Positions 23,431-35,459 of a stretch of 64,000 nucleotides of DNA are shown here, piece after piece; positions within the stretch are counted from its first letter, which is position 1; the number at the start of each line of letters is the position of its first letter. Both the position numbers and the translations under genes were made by a program. Origin of the DNA: Holothuria scabra (lineage: Eukaryota; Echinodermata; Holothuroidea; Aspidochirotida; Holothuriidae); contig CM074179.1 of the NCBI GenBank assembly GCA_037179385.1, forward strand, positions 6,758,001 to 6,822,000. The letters run 5' to 3'. The notes below the pieces were generated by a model. That model did not search any database. It was given only the letters and a program-made list of their open reading frames with translations, and was not told where the DNA came from.

Positions 23431-24964
23431 GTTTAGCAATCAGATGTAGGGCTATTGATTTTCCGATTAAAAAAAAAAGCGAATTTCGTTTTAATATTTT
23501 AAATTCCGTCTTTTCCGTTTCAATTTTCTCAAGATTCCGTGAAGTTCCGTTTTAGTACAGAGGGGCATATAATAGGGGTGTCGGCGATTGACAATTAACC
23601 AGCCACTTGTCAATTCACTACTGACGTACGTCTCCAAAAATGTCAACATTTTTCAAGAAATAAGAAGTTCAGCTTCCAAACCATATTATTCATATCCTTG
23701 TGTCACGTATGAGTGCTTGCAAGTCATGAACTGGAAAAAGTTCCAAAAAAATTCCGATCACTGTTTATCAAGACCAACAACGTATATAGCAGCAGTTGTA
23801 CACGGTAACAGTGAGCTGAAAATCATTACGCAGCAGCTTCATGCTGTACAGCGAACAAACATCAGCTACGAAAAATCGTGGTCACTGATTGGTTACTTGG
23901 GTTTATGAATGAAGCGGCGCCTTTAAAAGTTTGGGGATTCCCCCCTTTTGGCGTTTTTTCTGAGCGTTCTTCTAACGATACACGCGGAGCAGCCAGTTGA
24001 AGGCAGTGTGTATATCATACTGTGCATGTAGCATGCAGCGGGTCCCGGTTATGTGCTGCGTACGTACATACTGCTGTACAGGAAATTCCCAGGGCTGATA
24101 GAAACGTCTATTCATCACACAGGCGGTAACCTATGCAATCTACAATAGGTGGAAACTACGATGTCTAGGCCCTAGGCCTAGTTTTTAGCAATTAGAAATG
24201 AATCAAATAGGTGGACCGGGAAAGTGTCAAAATTAAATATGTCGGAGTCGGTTCGGCAGCTGTTTGTAATAGGGGCGCGGCGGCTACTTTCGTCGTGGAT
24301 AATGCGGTGTACTGTAGCCTAGTCTTTACTTCGTGAACAGTTGCTGCTTTCCAATTTTGAATGTTGTAGGCCTAGGTGAAGTTATACAGCTACGCTGATC
24401 GGCGCGGCGGAAACAGCTTGCTTATTTAAGAGGTGTTTTTACTGTAAATTTTGCACAAAAGTATGAATTTAAACAAAGAATTTAAAAAGTTGTCCAATAC
24501 GGCAAATTTCGTGAAATTCCGTAAAAAATGTTAATTTCGGTATTTTTCCGCAATGGCGGAAAGTCATACAGATGTGACGACACGACAACAATACGATGTT
24601 GCATGTCTCTCCGAAACTGGATGCAAACACTTTCACCATAACAAATCATATCATAGGCCTTCTCTTACCACGTACATGTCTACATCGATCTGGGTTTTTC
24701 TGCAAACATTTAATGGATGGCACGTTCAACAGTATTTGTCCTAGGGACCCTTGTAAAGTTCATAGTATCTTCTTCCTTATATTTTGCCCCCAACCCCAAT
24801 TGTGACATTCTGGCGCTACCACTTGCCAGCGGAACTGATTTCCCTAAATAAATATCAAATGGTGTTCTTCATCAATAATTGCCGGTCTAGATGAATTAAA
24901 TAATTAGTTTTTTCTTGTGTGCGCGTCCGGAAAGGTAGGACACATATTGCAATTATATCATAGG
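23431..24964. other. Non-coding; unassigned ORF
   Basis: A 106-codon plus-strand frame (23588-23908) is not recognised. TTCCGT-rich words occur at about 23500-23560 and again at 24500-24550 and may mark the ends of an old element. No gene is supported. Confidence 0.4.
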
Positions 24965-25980
24965 CTAGAGCCACAGCAAGTCTCGCCGGCGGTAATCAAG
25001 TGACTTACTGTGGACTACACGCCACACTTCCGGCTCCGACGCATAGTTGTTGGGTCGGACCTGTCCGACCATGTCATCAAAAGTGGCCCTGTACAGGTCC
25101 CCCGCACTGGACTGCAAAACGTCCCCCACTGTTGACATAATACGAAGAGTGTCCCTCATATTGCAATATGCCACAGTTGGCCTCCAGCTGTGGGGTACAC
25201 TGTTGCTAAAAAGGGAGGGGAAGTACCAACGAAAGGATAACGCCCCCCAATAACGAACGAAGTATGTGAACGGCGACTGGCTCTCGACGGCGCTAAAAAC
25301 ACATCTGGTCAGGAGGAAACGGAGCTTCGAGGGAAGGTGCACAAGACCCAAACCCCCGTGCTTACATTCCTGGGACACCATTTTTCTTTTGACTAGCTCC
25401 GTTTTTCCTGACCACAGAAATCCAAATATGGCCCTCTCAAGTCGTATCAGGACTCTCTCTGGAGCAGCCAGAACAGTACCCGGGTACCACAAGAGAGGGT
25501 AAACAACACGGTTGATTACTGTCACCTTTCCCAAAAGAGTTAGATATCTATCGCCAAAGGACGTCAACCTAGCCTCCACCAGGTCCGCTTTTTCATTCCA
25601 GGTAAGTAACTCTGGAGAACCATAACCAAACCATAGGGCATTAATTTTAATGTCGTCGTCAACCCACGATGCTGAGAAGGGGAGGGACTTCCACCGCCAC
25701 TTGCCTAGACGGAGTCCCTTGGTTTTGGTGGGATTCAGTCTGGCACCTGTCGCCTCTGAAAGTTGGACAGCGTGTCAGAAAGGGCCCCGAATGAAGGTAG
25801 GTCGGAGACCACACAAGTGACATCATCAGCATACTGGAGGCATTTGACTTTGGCTCCTCCAGGTATGTGAAAGGGTTTGAACGAACTCAACTTGTAAGGC
25901 TCTAGTTTGAGATTCACTGAATAACACACAAAGTAGGGGTGACAGTGGGCACCCCTGACGTACCCCACGTCGGACCCTGA
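24965..25980 (-). pseudogene. Tx1/L1-type LINE ORF2 fragment (RT and C-terminal part), older copy
   Basis: Minus-strand translation gives RRGVRQGCPLSP, KCLQYADDVTCVV and GKVTVINRVVYPLLWYPGTV, then VWRVVHSKSLDYRRRDLLW. This is the RT palm (catalytic YADD) through the C-terminal domain of a LINE ORF2. It carries frameshifts near 25.7-25.9 kb. By eye it is only about 80% identical to the neighbouring copy, so it is an older or different subfamily member. It meets the plus-strand copy head to head at about 25980. Confidence 0.8.
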
Positions 25981-25983
25981 AGG

Positions 25984-28900
25984 CGATGTCTTCACCTGGT
26001 CCTACGAATGGGGTGGGGGTTTGCACGCTTCCTTTGGTTCCGCATCTTCCTATGGATCTGTCATTTTAATTCCACCAAGATGGACTTCCCTGGTCGGAAA
26101 AGTTGATCATGATCATGAGGGCCGGTTGGTATGCATCACCATCAAACATCCTTGCGGGAACGTCTTTCTGTGTAAAGTTTATACACCCAACCAACCTACA
26201 GACAGAAGGAATTTTGTTGCTACCCTGCCATCCTTCGTTCCTGGCTGTGCCCCTTGTATCCTATCTGGAGACTTCAACTGTGTCCCTGACACACGGTTTG
26301 ATCGAATGTCCACCTTCACATCTTCGGGCTGTAGTGTCGGTATGGTGGAGTTGGACATGTTCACAAAGAATCACGATATGGTTGACGTTTGGAGATTGCA
26401 GCATCCTGGCTTGTCCGTCTTCACTTGCCACTGCCCTGATGGCGCGGACGTCTCAAGGTTGGACCGGGTGTACGCTCCAACGGCTCTGTCACCAAGTGAT
26501 TGCGAAGTTGTGGCATGTCCAATTTTGGACCATGATGCAGTTACTGTCTCATTTCAACCCCCAGAGTCATGGCCAGTAGGGAGGGGGTTCTGGAAAATGA
26601 ACACAGATATTCTAACGGAGGCTGAATATAGCAAAGATTTTAAGGCCAGGTACGAAGGGTGGCGAACTCTGAGGCCGGCCTTTTCAACAGATTTAGAGTG
26701 GTGGGATGATGTAAAGACCCACATAAAACGTTTTACATTGGAATACTGTGTAGCAAGAGCTTGTCGAAGAAGGGAGGAGTTCCTTTCACTTTGCTCTAGG
26801 GAGAGGAACGGGGACCCCTCCGCACTTCATGCAATCCAACAGTATCTTGATGAAAAACTACACGGGGCCCGCGTTCGGGCTCGTGTGCATTGTGTGAAGG
26901 CGGAGGAGAAACCAACCATTAAGTTCTACCGAGACGTCACAAAGTATGCCATCGATCACAGTATAAAAGCTGTACGTGACGCCCACGGTGTGGTACATAG
27001 GAACCTTTCTCGACATGAGCAGCTGTATACCCAGGCAGATGTCGATGAAGACCTTCAAAAGTCCCTATTAGATAATATTAACAAGACCCCCTCTAAAGAT
27101 CTTTGACTATTGACGAGCTCTGGAAGGCAGTGGCGAAGATGAAAGGCGGAAGGCACCTGGGTCCGACGGTATTCCAGTAGAATTCTAGAAACGCTTCTGT
27201 GGTACCGTAGCACATGATCTCCGTGATGTGTTCGTCTCTGCCTTCCTCGCAGGCATAATAACTTTGCTGCCTAAGTCAGGAGACCCCCTCGAACCGAAAA
27301 ACAAACGGCCAGTCACCTTGTTAAATGTAGATTACAAGATTCTGGCGAAAGCCCTTTGCAACAGACTAGGCACAGTTATGCCAGACCTTGTAGGGTCCTT
27401 TCAGACATGTGCGGTGCGGGGAAACAGTATTCAGCAGAACCTCTGGGTGGTGCGGGACTTACTTGAATACGTGATGGACCGTGATCTCCCATGTGCGCTT
27501 GTTTCCCTCGATCAGGAGAAGGCCTTCGACATGGTTGATCATGGATTCCTCTTTAAAATTTTGAAGAAGTTTTGTTTGAATCCAGTTTTTGTTAAATGGA
27601 CCTCCTTATTGTATAATAGTGCAAACAGTCGGATTATCGTTAATGGCCTACCTTCAGACCCCTTCAGTGTCCAACGTGGCGTACGGCAGTGGTGCCCCCA
27701 ATCACCATTACTATACGTATTGTTTAGTGAATCACTAGCAAGAGCCTTTCAAGTAGAGCCTTTGTTTCAACCATTTCACATTCCCGATGGTGTTGAAGTT
27801 AAGTGCCTTCAGTATGCTGATGACGTCACATGCGTAGTCTCCGACCTAGCTTCCTTCAAGACCCTTACTGGCACGTTGTCTAAGTTTCAAAGAGCCACAG
27901 GTGACAGACTGAATCCCAATAAGACCAAAGGACTTCGCCTAGGTAAGTGGCGGTCAAGAAGACTGCCCTTCGCTGCATCGGGTAGATGACGCCATAAGGA
28001 TTTACGGCATATGGTTTGGTTATGGGCAAACCGAGTTACTTACCTGAAATGAGAAAGTGGACCTGGTGGAAGCTAGGTTGAAGGACTTCGGCGAGCGCCA
28101 CATTAGCCTGTTCGGAAAGGTGACAGTTATCAATCGTTTTATTTATCCCCTTTTGTGGTATCCAGGCACTGTTCTGGCTGCTCCAAAGGGTGTCCTGTTG
28201 CGTCTCGAGAGGGCTGTGTTTAGGTTTTTATGATCAGGGAAGACGGAGCTCGTAAGAACAGGGATGGTATATCAGGATGTTAGGCGTGGTGGGTTGGGCC
28301 TTGTGCATTTTCCTTCCAAACGCCGTTTTCTCCTGACCAAGTGTGTTTATAGTGCTGTAGACAGCAGAATGCCTTTTGCCTATTTTGTCCGTTATTGGGG
28401 GGAATTATCATTCCGTCGATTCTTTCCCTTCCTGTTTAGTAACAGTGAACCCCACAGCTGGAGGCCCTCGGAAGCATACCGTCAAATGAGAGAAACGCTC
28501 CTTGTTATGTCCACATTCGGAGATGTTTCACAGTTAAGTGCAAGGGATCTATACCGGGCTGTTTTTGAAGAATTGGTTGGTCAGGTCCAATCCAACCACT
28601 ATGCCTTCAGGGTCGGAAGTGTGACGTGTAGTCCGTAGCAGATCATTAGATTACCGCAGGCGAGACCTGTTGTGGCGAATCGCACATGATGCGATTGTAA
28701 CTAATCTCAAGCGTCTTCGGTGGCGTCTTGGAGATGGCATTTGTCCACGCACTGGACTCACAAAGTAGGAGAGTGTGCCACATGTGTTTTGGCAGTGTGA
28801 ATTTGTGGCCCTCTTCTGGGAATGGTTCCATGTCCTGACTGATCGCTTGACGTTGTGCAACACATGGGCGGTCGGCCAGGACTATGCCCTTGTATGGTCT

Positions 28901-29440
28901 TTCACCCCCGCTTTGCAATACAAGTGTTCAGGGCATACTTACCTTGTTTCGGCCTCCATAAAACTGGCCTTATGGAGAGACCGATGTAACATTGTTTTTA
29001 GGGGGATAGGGAAGCCTGCGGACGTCGTCCTGGCGTCGGTGAGGACGGAGGTGAGGCTGAGGGTTGAGTCCGACTTCGTTCGTTTGCCGTTTCGGTGAGG
29101 GGGAACCGTGTGGTGGTTAACGTGTAATTGGGTGGATCTTTAGGGTGCTTATGTTGTTGTAAATAGTTTTGTGGATATCGGTATGTATAGCTTTATTACT
29201 GTAATGACATTTTTTTCTGTACATAGTTTTGTAGATATCTCTCTATATGTAGCTTTATTATTGTGATGAACGTAATTTCTGTACATAGTTTTGTAAATAT
29301 CTGTATATATAGCTTTATTACTGTAATGAACATAAGTAAAGTTTGTAAATAGTTTGCATATCTGTTTCTGCCCGATCCGGTTTGAGTTTTGTTTTTGTTT
29401 GTATGTGCCGTTTCAATGCACTAAAAAAGCAGCAGTGTAC
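25984..29440 (+). pseudogene. Tx1/L1-type LINE copy A, 5'-truncated and mutated ORF2
   Basis: Starts inside the endonuclease domain (DVFTWSYEWGGGL). It continues through LSGDFNCVPD and the linker to 27106, then RT (KAFDMVDHGFLFKI, QYADDVTCVV; 27228-27989) and the C-terminal region to about 29098. Several in-frame stops, a small deletion near 27000 and frameshifts at about 27110 and 27990 make it inactive. The 3' region carries three tandem repeats of about 60 bp and ends near the GATCCGGTTTGAG ... GTTTCAATGCA block shared with copy B. Confidence 0.85.
29150..29330 (+). repeat. Three ~60-bp repeats in LINE copy A 3' UTR
   Basis: Each unit contains CATAGTTTTGTA(A/G)ATATC and TAGCTTTATTACTGTAATGA variants. 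They directly follow the ORF2 remnant and are part of the LINE 3' untranslated region. Confidence 0.7.
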
Positions 29441-31415
29441 TTTGCCCATAGTCCATGGTGTTTCGCTGTTGTGTTTTGGTCCGGTCCAGTCTCGGTTGTT
29501 ATTTTTGTTCCCTGTGCCCGTTTCTGTGTACGTTAAAAGAAAGGATGTGTTTTAGTTACTTTGTAATTTCAGTTTCCAGTGTCCGTCGTTTCCTTGACCA
29601 GCCATGATGGGAATGGATTTGACTTACAAGATTTTGATGGACAGTTGATAATCTTAAAGATGTCATTGTAGCACTAAAAGGTAGTGTTGAATAATTAGGT
29701 AAAGATAAGTGTAGATATTGAGCATCAAGTGCATTACAGATGTCACAAGAGTGATCATGCAAAATTGATGGTATGTTCCTTCCAGAAGTGTAGTCAACTG
29801 TTAGCATGAAAATTCTTTCTTGCCAGACTTATCATATTACGAACAACCTTGCATTGTTCACTAAATAAATCCCTTTGCATAGTCAAACCACTTTTGAGCC
29901 AACGACAATATAACTCCGGGGCCTCAGAATCTTTTCAGTAACAGAAGAATGTTTGGTGAAAGGATCAACCCTGCATTGTACCGTTTGTACATCTCCGTAA
30001 AATTCAAATTAATGATCACAACTGTGTTGTAACTCTTGTAGTGTTCGAATGAGACTTCCCTATGCAGCTAGAAATAGACATAAATCATCTTTTACCGCCC
30101 TCCCTCTGATGAATTTTTAATGATCGTTTGAATTTTTCTGAAATATTTTAACTATGATCTATGATGCTTCAAATGGCCCATGTTCATTAAAACTAATTAA
30201 TAATGAAGTGTTCAGATTACAAACCTGCAAGGTTGTTCAGTCTTGTCCATAGATGCAATAGTTACCGTGAGTTTACTCCATGTGCAGGTTGAAGGATCCT
30301 TGTCAGTTTGGAGTCTCTAAATAGTATGTAAGAACCTCCAGAGGTGGAAAGTTTGTTCACAACCCAGCAGAGGGCAAACAGTGAAGTATTTATTCTCCCA
30401 GCCTCTTTCAATCTCATTCCCTCTGCTTCTATAGAAGCATTTACTATAGTGAGCTGTGGGTGGCATACAATATTTTGCAGGGTTTATCGTGACATGACTG
30501 CCTTAAAAGTGTAGGTCAACAGACTTCAAAGTGATCCCGTAAAGAAATATAGGGATTTTTCAGAAAAATACTGTCCTTTAAATAATGGTTCCGCTTAAAA
30601 ATAATGGCTTTGGAAATTGTTCATTGCTCGCAGATTGATATATTTGAAATGGCATGCGTGACTCATTGTTCTTACTAAGGGAGGAAAACAAGGCACAAAA
30701 TATTTACCGTCACACCCATTTGTTCCAACGTCTTTACAGTATTTTCCAACGCAAACCGGGCAGTGTTAGGATGAGGACTTGCAGGTCTTAACTTGTGCGG
30801 GACCTGGTTGGTGCGCACAAGTCCTAAACCACAAAACCTCTCTCTTTGTCTCTTTAGCGCTACGGTAGAAACTGAAGGAAAGATTTGGTCCTGACAAATG
30901 AAATCCTGCCAAATACATGACTGTTTCTGTGTACGTTAAAAGAAAATGGCTAGGAAAGCCCCCCCTCCCCCTCCTTCGGACTCCATTTTGTCATTGCTTT
31001 CGTACGTTTGCCAACATTTTGCCCTTCTAAATAGTAATCCTTCCCCTTTTTTTGGTTTTGTTTTGGGCTTTTTTTGTTTTTGTTTGTTTTTTCCGGCTTT
31101 TGGTCCCTCTTCAGAGTCTTACCTGGCTACAGGAACGTTCATTCTACAAATGCAACGACTCAGTAGGTATAATGTCAATTTCACAATGCACGATGTGTAC
31201 TGTTTGGGCTTGTTTCTGCCAGGTTTACAGGGAAAAAATGCTGGAGGTTTTATTTGAAATTACAATTTGTCAAAAGATGTAGAAAAGCATTTGCACCATT
31301 AATGAAATCATGTACCAACATGTTAACCCGTAAAGGATTACTGGTGTTGTTGTTACATCATTTTGTAATTGAGTAACTACACAAACGTTTGGGTTTGATG
31401 CGTCTCAATTTGAAA
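29441..31415. other. Non-coding with possible LINE 3'-end relics
   Basis: GTTTCTGTGTACGTTAAAAG occurs at about 29520 and again at about 30924, resembling a diverged version of the LINE 3' terminal block. Otherwise no gene or element is recognised. Confidence 0.4.
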
Positions 31416-31416
31416 G

Positions 31417-31505
31417 ATAGTTTGCGTTTATGTTTCTGCCCCATCCGGTTTGAGTTTTTATTTTGTTTGTATGTGAAGTTACAATGCACGTAAAAAGCAG
31501 CTTCT
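31417..31505 (+). mobile_element. LINE 3'-end fragment
   Basis: TTTCTGCCCCATCCGGTTTG, a T-rich GTTTGTATGTG segment and AATGCACGTAAAAAGCAG match the 3' termini of LINE copies A and B. Severely 5'-truncated insertion. Confidence 0.65.
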
Positions 31506-31586
31506 CAATCTGAAAGAACCTGAACAGGCCTTAAATTTTGACTAGAACCACTGAGAGTAGTATGATTTTATGCACACCTAAATCAA

Positions 31587-31995
31587 CCAGAAAGCCAAAA
31601 GGCTGTGATTCCTTGTCATATGTGATATATTTAAACAAACATGGCTGCCCAACCACATGACAAGCATGAGATCCCTCACAATTATTGAGATGCACTAGTA
31701 ACATCAAACCCTTTTGAGATCATGTGACCCCGAATGAGCTTTCACCCCACTTACAACAATAGGGAACACCCACCTAATATGGCCATCAGCATGCTAAATA
31801 TGAGCAATTCACAAGCTGAGTATGAGATCCTTCCACAGTTTTCCCACTAAAAATGTCATGTCTACAAGTTTTTGACCCTTTTGTGACCCCAAACAAGCTT
31901 TGACCTCTGCAAAAAAGAGTTATGATGCTGGTAAACTGTATATTGTCTACTAACTTCATATACAGGTATTTTGAACACATGCCCATTTTAATCAG
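31587..31995 (-). mobile_element. HLE-I fragment, reverse orientation
   Basis: Starts CCAGAAAGCCAAAAGGCT (the 3' hairpin end in reverse) followed by GATTCCTTGTC. Degenerate units with GTGACCCC and TTTGACCTC words follow. The 5' end is not recognisable. Confidence 0.55.
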
Positions 31996-33014
31996 GATTT
32001 CGGGTCCTGAGGAGAGCTTTACATAAGTGAACTGCTTTAAAGTTAGTGTTACAAGCTCTCACCCGTGCATTGGAACATAAAAACATCTTAACTGAGAGGT
32101 GTAACCTTGGCTATTAGTGACAGCCCTTTTGTATATGGTTAAATGCCTTTCCCAATGGCTATGATGTCCATGAAATTTAACAAAACATGGGAACCCTATT
32201 AATCAAGAAATTAACAAGATTTGTAGTTTGCCCTTAAATCGTCTGCTTGTAGGAACAACATAACAGAGTAGAAGTCAAGTGTCCCTTGTTTGATACACAG
32301 TAGATACTATTATGTTTGCTTTGATTACCTGAACTACATTGAGCTGTATGATTTCATCAAATAATCCTTCTGGACACTGTGGTGGTCAACTGTGATAGAT
32401 CAGTTGCAATTTGATTCATTCAAAACTAATAACCCGTGGTGTATTTAATTACTAAGTTCCCACTTACATGTCCTTACGAGGACAGTAGCACAAGGTTTAT
32501 CTCAAACTTTTACCAACCTTTGATACTAAATTTAATGTTATCTTCATTTTTTCTTTAGGATTATCGAAGAGACAGTGTTCATATGCCCCAAAAGAAGTTC
32601 TTGTACATCACACAGGGCACTTACTTAATCTGTTCAAAGTTTACACGTACGAAGCTCCCTACTAAACAATTCTTTGCTTTGTGAGCTTTGAAGCCCTTTC
32701 CAATATGTCAACACTTTGTCCCAAAATGACCCCAGACAGTCTTTGTTTAAACTCGCGAACTTCCATTCAACAGAAGGAAATACATTTCATGAAAATCCGT
32801 ATACTTGTGACGAAATCAGCATACACTTGCCAAAAGTGGAGTAATTAGCAGCCTTTATCAGCCTGATGAATAGATTTTTCCTTTTTCCTTTTAACATTTT
32901 TATATTTGGCTCCATCCACTTACTCTTATATGTATTAATACTGGCATTTAATGTAGTAATATAGGGCAAAACTTCCGTTTTCTAAAACGACAATACTTCA
33001 AACCACAATCAGCA
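31996..33014. other. Non-coding
   Basis: No gene, RNA or structured repeat recognised. Isolated array-like words (AAAATGACCCCAGACAG near 32720) are too few to call. Confidence 0.4.
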
Positions 33015-33640
33015 CCAGAAAGACCAAAGGCTTAGTGATTCTTTGCCAAAAGAGAACTAGAAATATTAGTTTGATCTAGGCTCCATCTTGCTATGGTGAT
33101 AGCAATCGTGATATCAGGCAATTTAGGAGGTTTTCGAAGATTAACCACTTGTGACCGCATATGACCTCGAACATCCACCAAAAGCGATAGGGATTTTCCT
33201 CTCAACATGGCAAATCCATGTACAAAATATGAAAAGTGTCGGTCATTCCTAAATTGAGATATGGCGATTACAAGCATTTCAGACTTTGACCTCTGGTGAC
33301 CTCAAATATTTGACTCTTCACCTCCACCAAAAGCAATAGGATACTTCTTCTCAATATGACAAATTTATATACCAAATATGAAAAGTGCTGGTCATGCTAA
33401 CCTTGAGATATTGCGATTACAAGCACTTTAGGAGGTTTTCACAGAATTTCTGCTGGTGCCCTCAGACGTCCAACAAAAACGATATGGGTTCTTCCCAACA
33501 TGGCAAAACTATATACTGTACCAAATGTGAAAAGTGTTGGACATTTCTAACTTGAGATATTGCGATTACAAGCTTTTCAGACTTTAACCTCTGGTAATCT
33601 CAAATGACCTCTGACATCCACCACAAATGAGAGGTTTCTT
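33015..33640 (-). mobile_element. HLE-I element, reverse orientation, 5'-truncated by a LINE remnant
   Basis: Begins CCAGAAAGACCAAAGGCTTAG and GATTCTTTGCC, the reverse 3' end. About four degenerate units follow, with TTGACCTCTGGTGACCTC and TTGAGATATTGCGATTACAAG. The array stops where the Jockey-like sequence begins; no 5' hairpin remains. Confidence 0.6.
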
Positions 33641-34750
33641 CCTCTACCATCCATCTAAACACTTCCTTACAAGCTGTCGCCGTCTTTGGCACACTCCACC
33701 GCACGTTACTGTATGTTTGGTGTACATCCCACCGAGACTGACTGAATGTGCAACAGAATGATTTCGATAAGCTAGTTCGGCAGCTACCCACCCCATTTCC
33801 TCTTTTGGGGGACTTCAAAGCACACAATGACATGTGGGATCTTTGCATTTTGAATGACGGGTCTCCAAACTACATTCACCCGGCCTCTGGATCGTGCTCA
33901 ACCATTGATCTCTCAGTATGCTCCCCAACCATACTGATGGACTTTCTGTGGAGGGTCCATGGTGACCAATGTGGAAGTGACCACTATCCACTTCTAATCG
34001 ACATTGTCTGCCCAATGCCCGAGGAGAGACGGTTGCTAGATGGCAACTCCAAAAGGCTGACTGGTCTTAATTCAGCGAGCTTTAGAGACGCGTTTGACGG
34101 AATAGAAGACCAGATATCCCATTTTACACAAACTTTGGGGATATTGCTACCAAAACTATCCCTAAGTCCTACGTAATAAGCACAAGCCGTGGTTCAACAC
34201 GGAGTGTGAGGAGGCGATCAAGGATCGTAAAAAGGCCCTTACTATTTTTAAGAAGTACCCTACTAATATTAATCGTAGAAATTATCTTCATGCCCCCGCC
34301 AGAGCACAAATTAAATAAGAGGGAGTCGTGGAGACGGTACATTTCTAGGCTAAATTCGTCCACCCCCGTCAAAAAGGCATGGGACATGGTAAGAAAAATC
34401 AGTGGGAAGCAATTTAATGCTCGCCTTCATCACATGACCAAACCGGACGGTCAAAAATGCACAGAAAGGGAACACATTGCAAATTTGCTTGCCAACGAAT
34501 TTCAGTCCAACTCGTCAAGCAATAACTATTCCTGAGCCTTCTAGGAATACCGCTGAACAGCAGAACCTTAACTTCACATAGGATAACTCAGAGGACTACA
34601 ACAACCCCTTTGATATTTTGGAACTTCGCACTGCTCTTCAAAATAGCAATGACACTGCAACTGGGCCATATGAGGTCCATTACCAGTTCTTAAAACATCT
34701 TCCAGACAGTTGCTTACGGGTGTTGTTGGAGGAACATCATGAAAAAATCA
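33640..34750 (+). pseudogene. Jockey-like LINE remnant (endonuclease end to RT start)
   Basis: Reads LLGDFKAHNDMWD, then DLCILNDGSPNYIHPASGS, TIDLSVCSPTI and CGSDHYPLLID. This is the C-terminal half of an apurinic endonuclease domain (catalytic Asp and Ser-Asp-His segments). Next come linker sequence (KPWFNTECEEAIKDRKKAL in a shifted frame; KRESWRRYISRLNSSTP at 34310-34370) and the first RT residues (ELRTALQNSNDTATGPYEVH). Frameshifts and stops are frequent, and the RT catalytic part is missing. Clade recognised from memory. Confidence 0.75.
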
Positions 34751-35459
34751 AAGAAGGCAATTTTATAGGGAAACTAGCTCAACTATGCAAATCGGTACTA
34801 TATTTCTCCATGAAAAGTAACAAAATCTTTTCTACAAAGTACAACTTTTCACATGTCACAATGCTCTACGAAAAATAACCCAAGACATTCTCATCGAAGA
34901 CAAAATCCTGACAGAAACTTCTAGTAATGTCACTGTGTAAGATATTCCTCCACGAAAGATAATAGCAAAATGTCTTTATCGACTTTTTTTTTCAAGTGTA
35001 AATTTCCATAAAGCTTTTCTCTACGACACCTGTCGAACAACTGCAGATAAAGCAATATCTCACTTGTGACAATTCTCCACGAAGCTTATCTCTATGTTAG
35101 TTGAGAACGCAATTGTGATTGCGTGTGACAACGGTATTAAAAGCAGCAATGTATAGTAACAAGTATAAAATTTACCATAAAATAGAGATTAAAAATTTTT
35201 AACACTGGCAAACTAGGAGACCTTTGAACAATAAAAAGGGAATACATGTATCAACAGCAATGAACAGTAACAATTATAAAGTGTACCTTGAAACAGGGTC
35301 TAAAAACGTTAAGCACCGGCAAACTGAAAGACCTTTACAATAAATAAAGAATACAAGTGTCTATAGGTGTGAAAAGTGATGTTATCTCTATGCTCTGCAA
35401 CATCTGACAAATAAGACTGAAGCAATTCATCCTACTTGTGATAACTTTTCTTCAAAGCT
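34751..35459. repeat. Local tandem duplication and flanking repeat of HLE-II
   Basis: About 35146-35260 and 35263-35370 are diverged copies of one another (CAGCAATG...AGTAACAA, GGCAAACT...GA(A/C)GACCTTT words). The block ATTGTGATTGCGTGTGACAA ... GCAGCAATGTAT (35110-35155) recurs in diverged form at about 38510-38580, beyond the other end of the HLE-II element. Confidence 0.5.

Noticed and set aside
22763..23436. Heptad-repeat ORFs on both strands of the minisatellite
   Set aside because: The 21-bp period makes any frame repetitive; frames on both strands are equally open, which argues against coding.
26103..26579. Second-frame ORF overlapping the LINE endonuclease
   Set aside because: It is in another frame of the same sequence; the equivalent shadow exists in copy B, showing it follows from shared nucleotide sequence.
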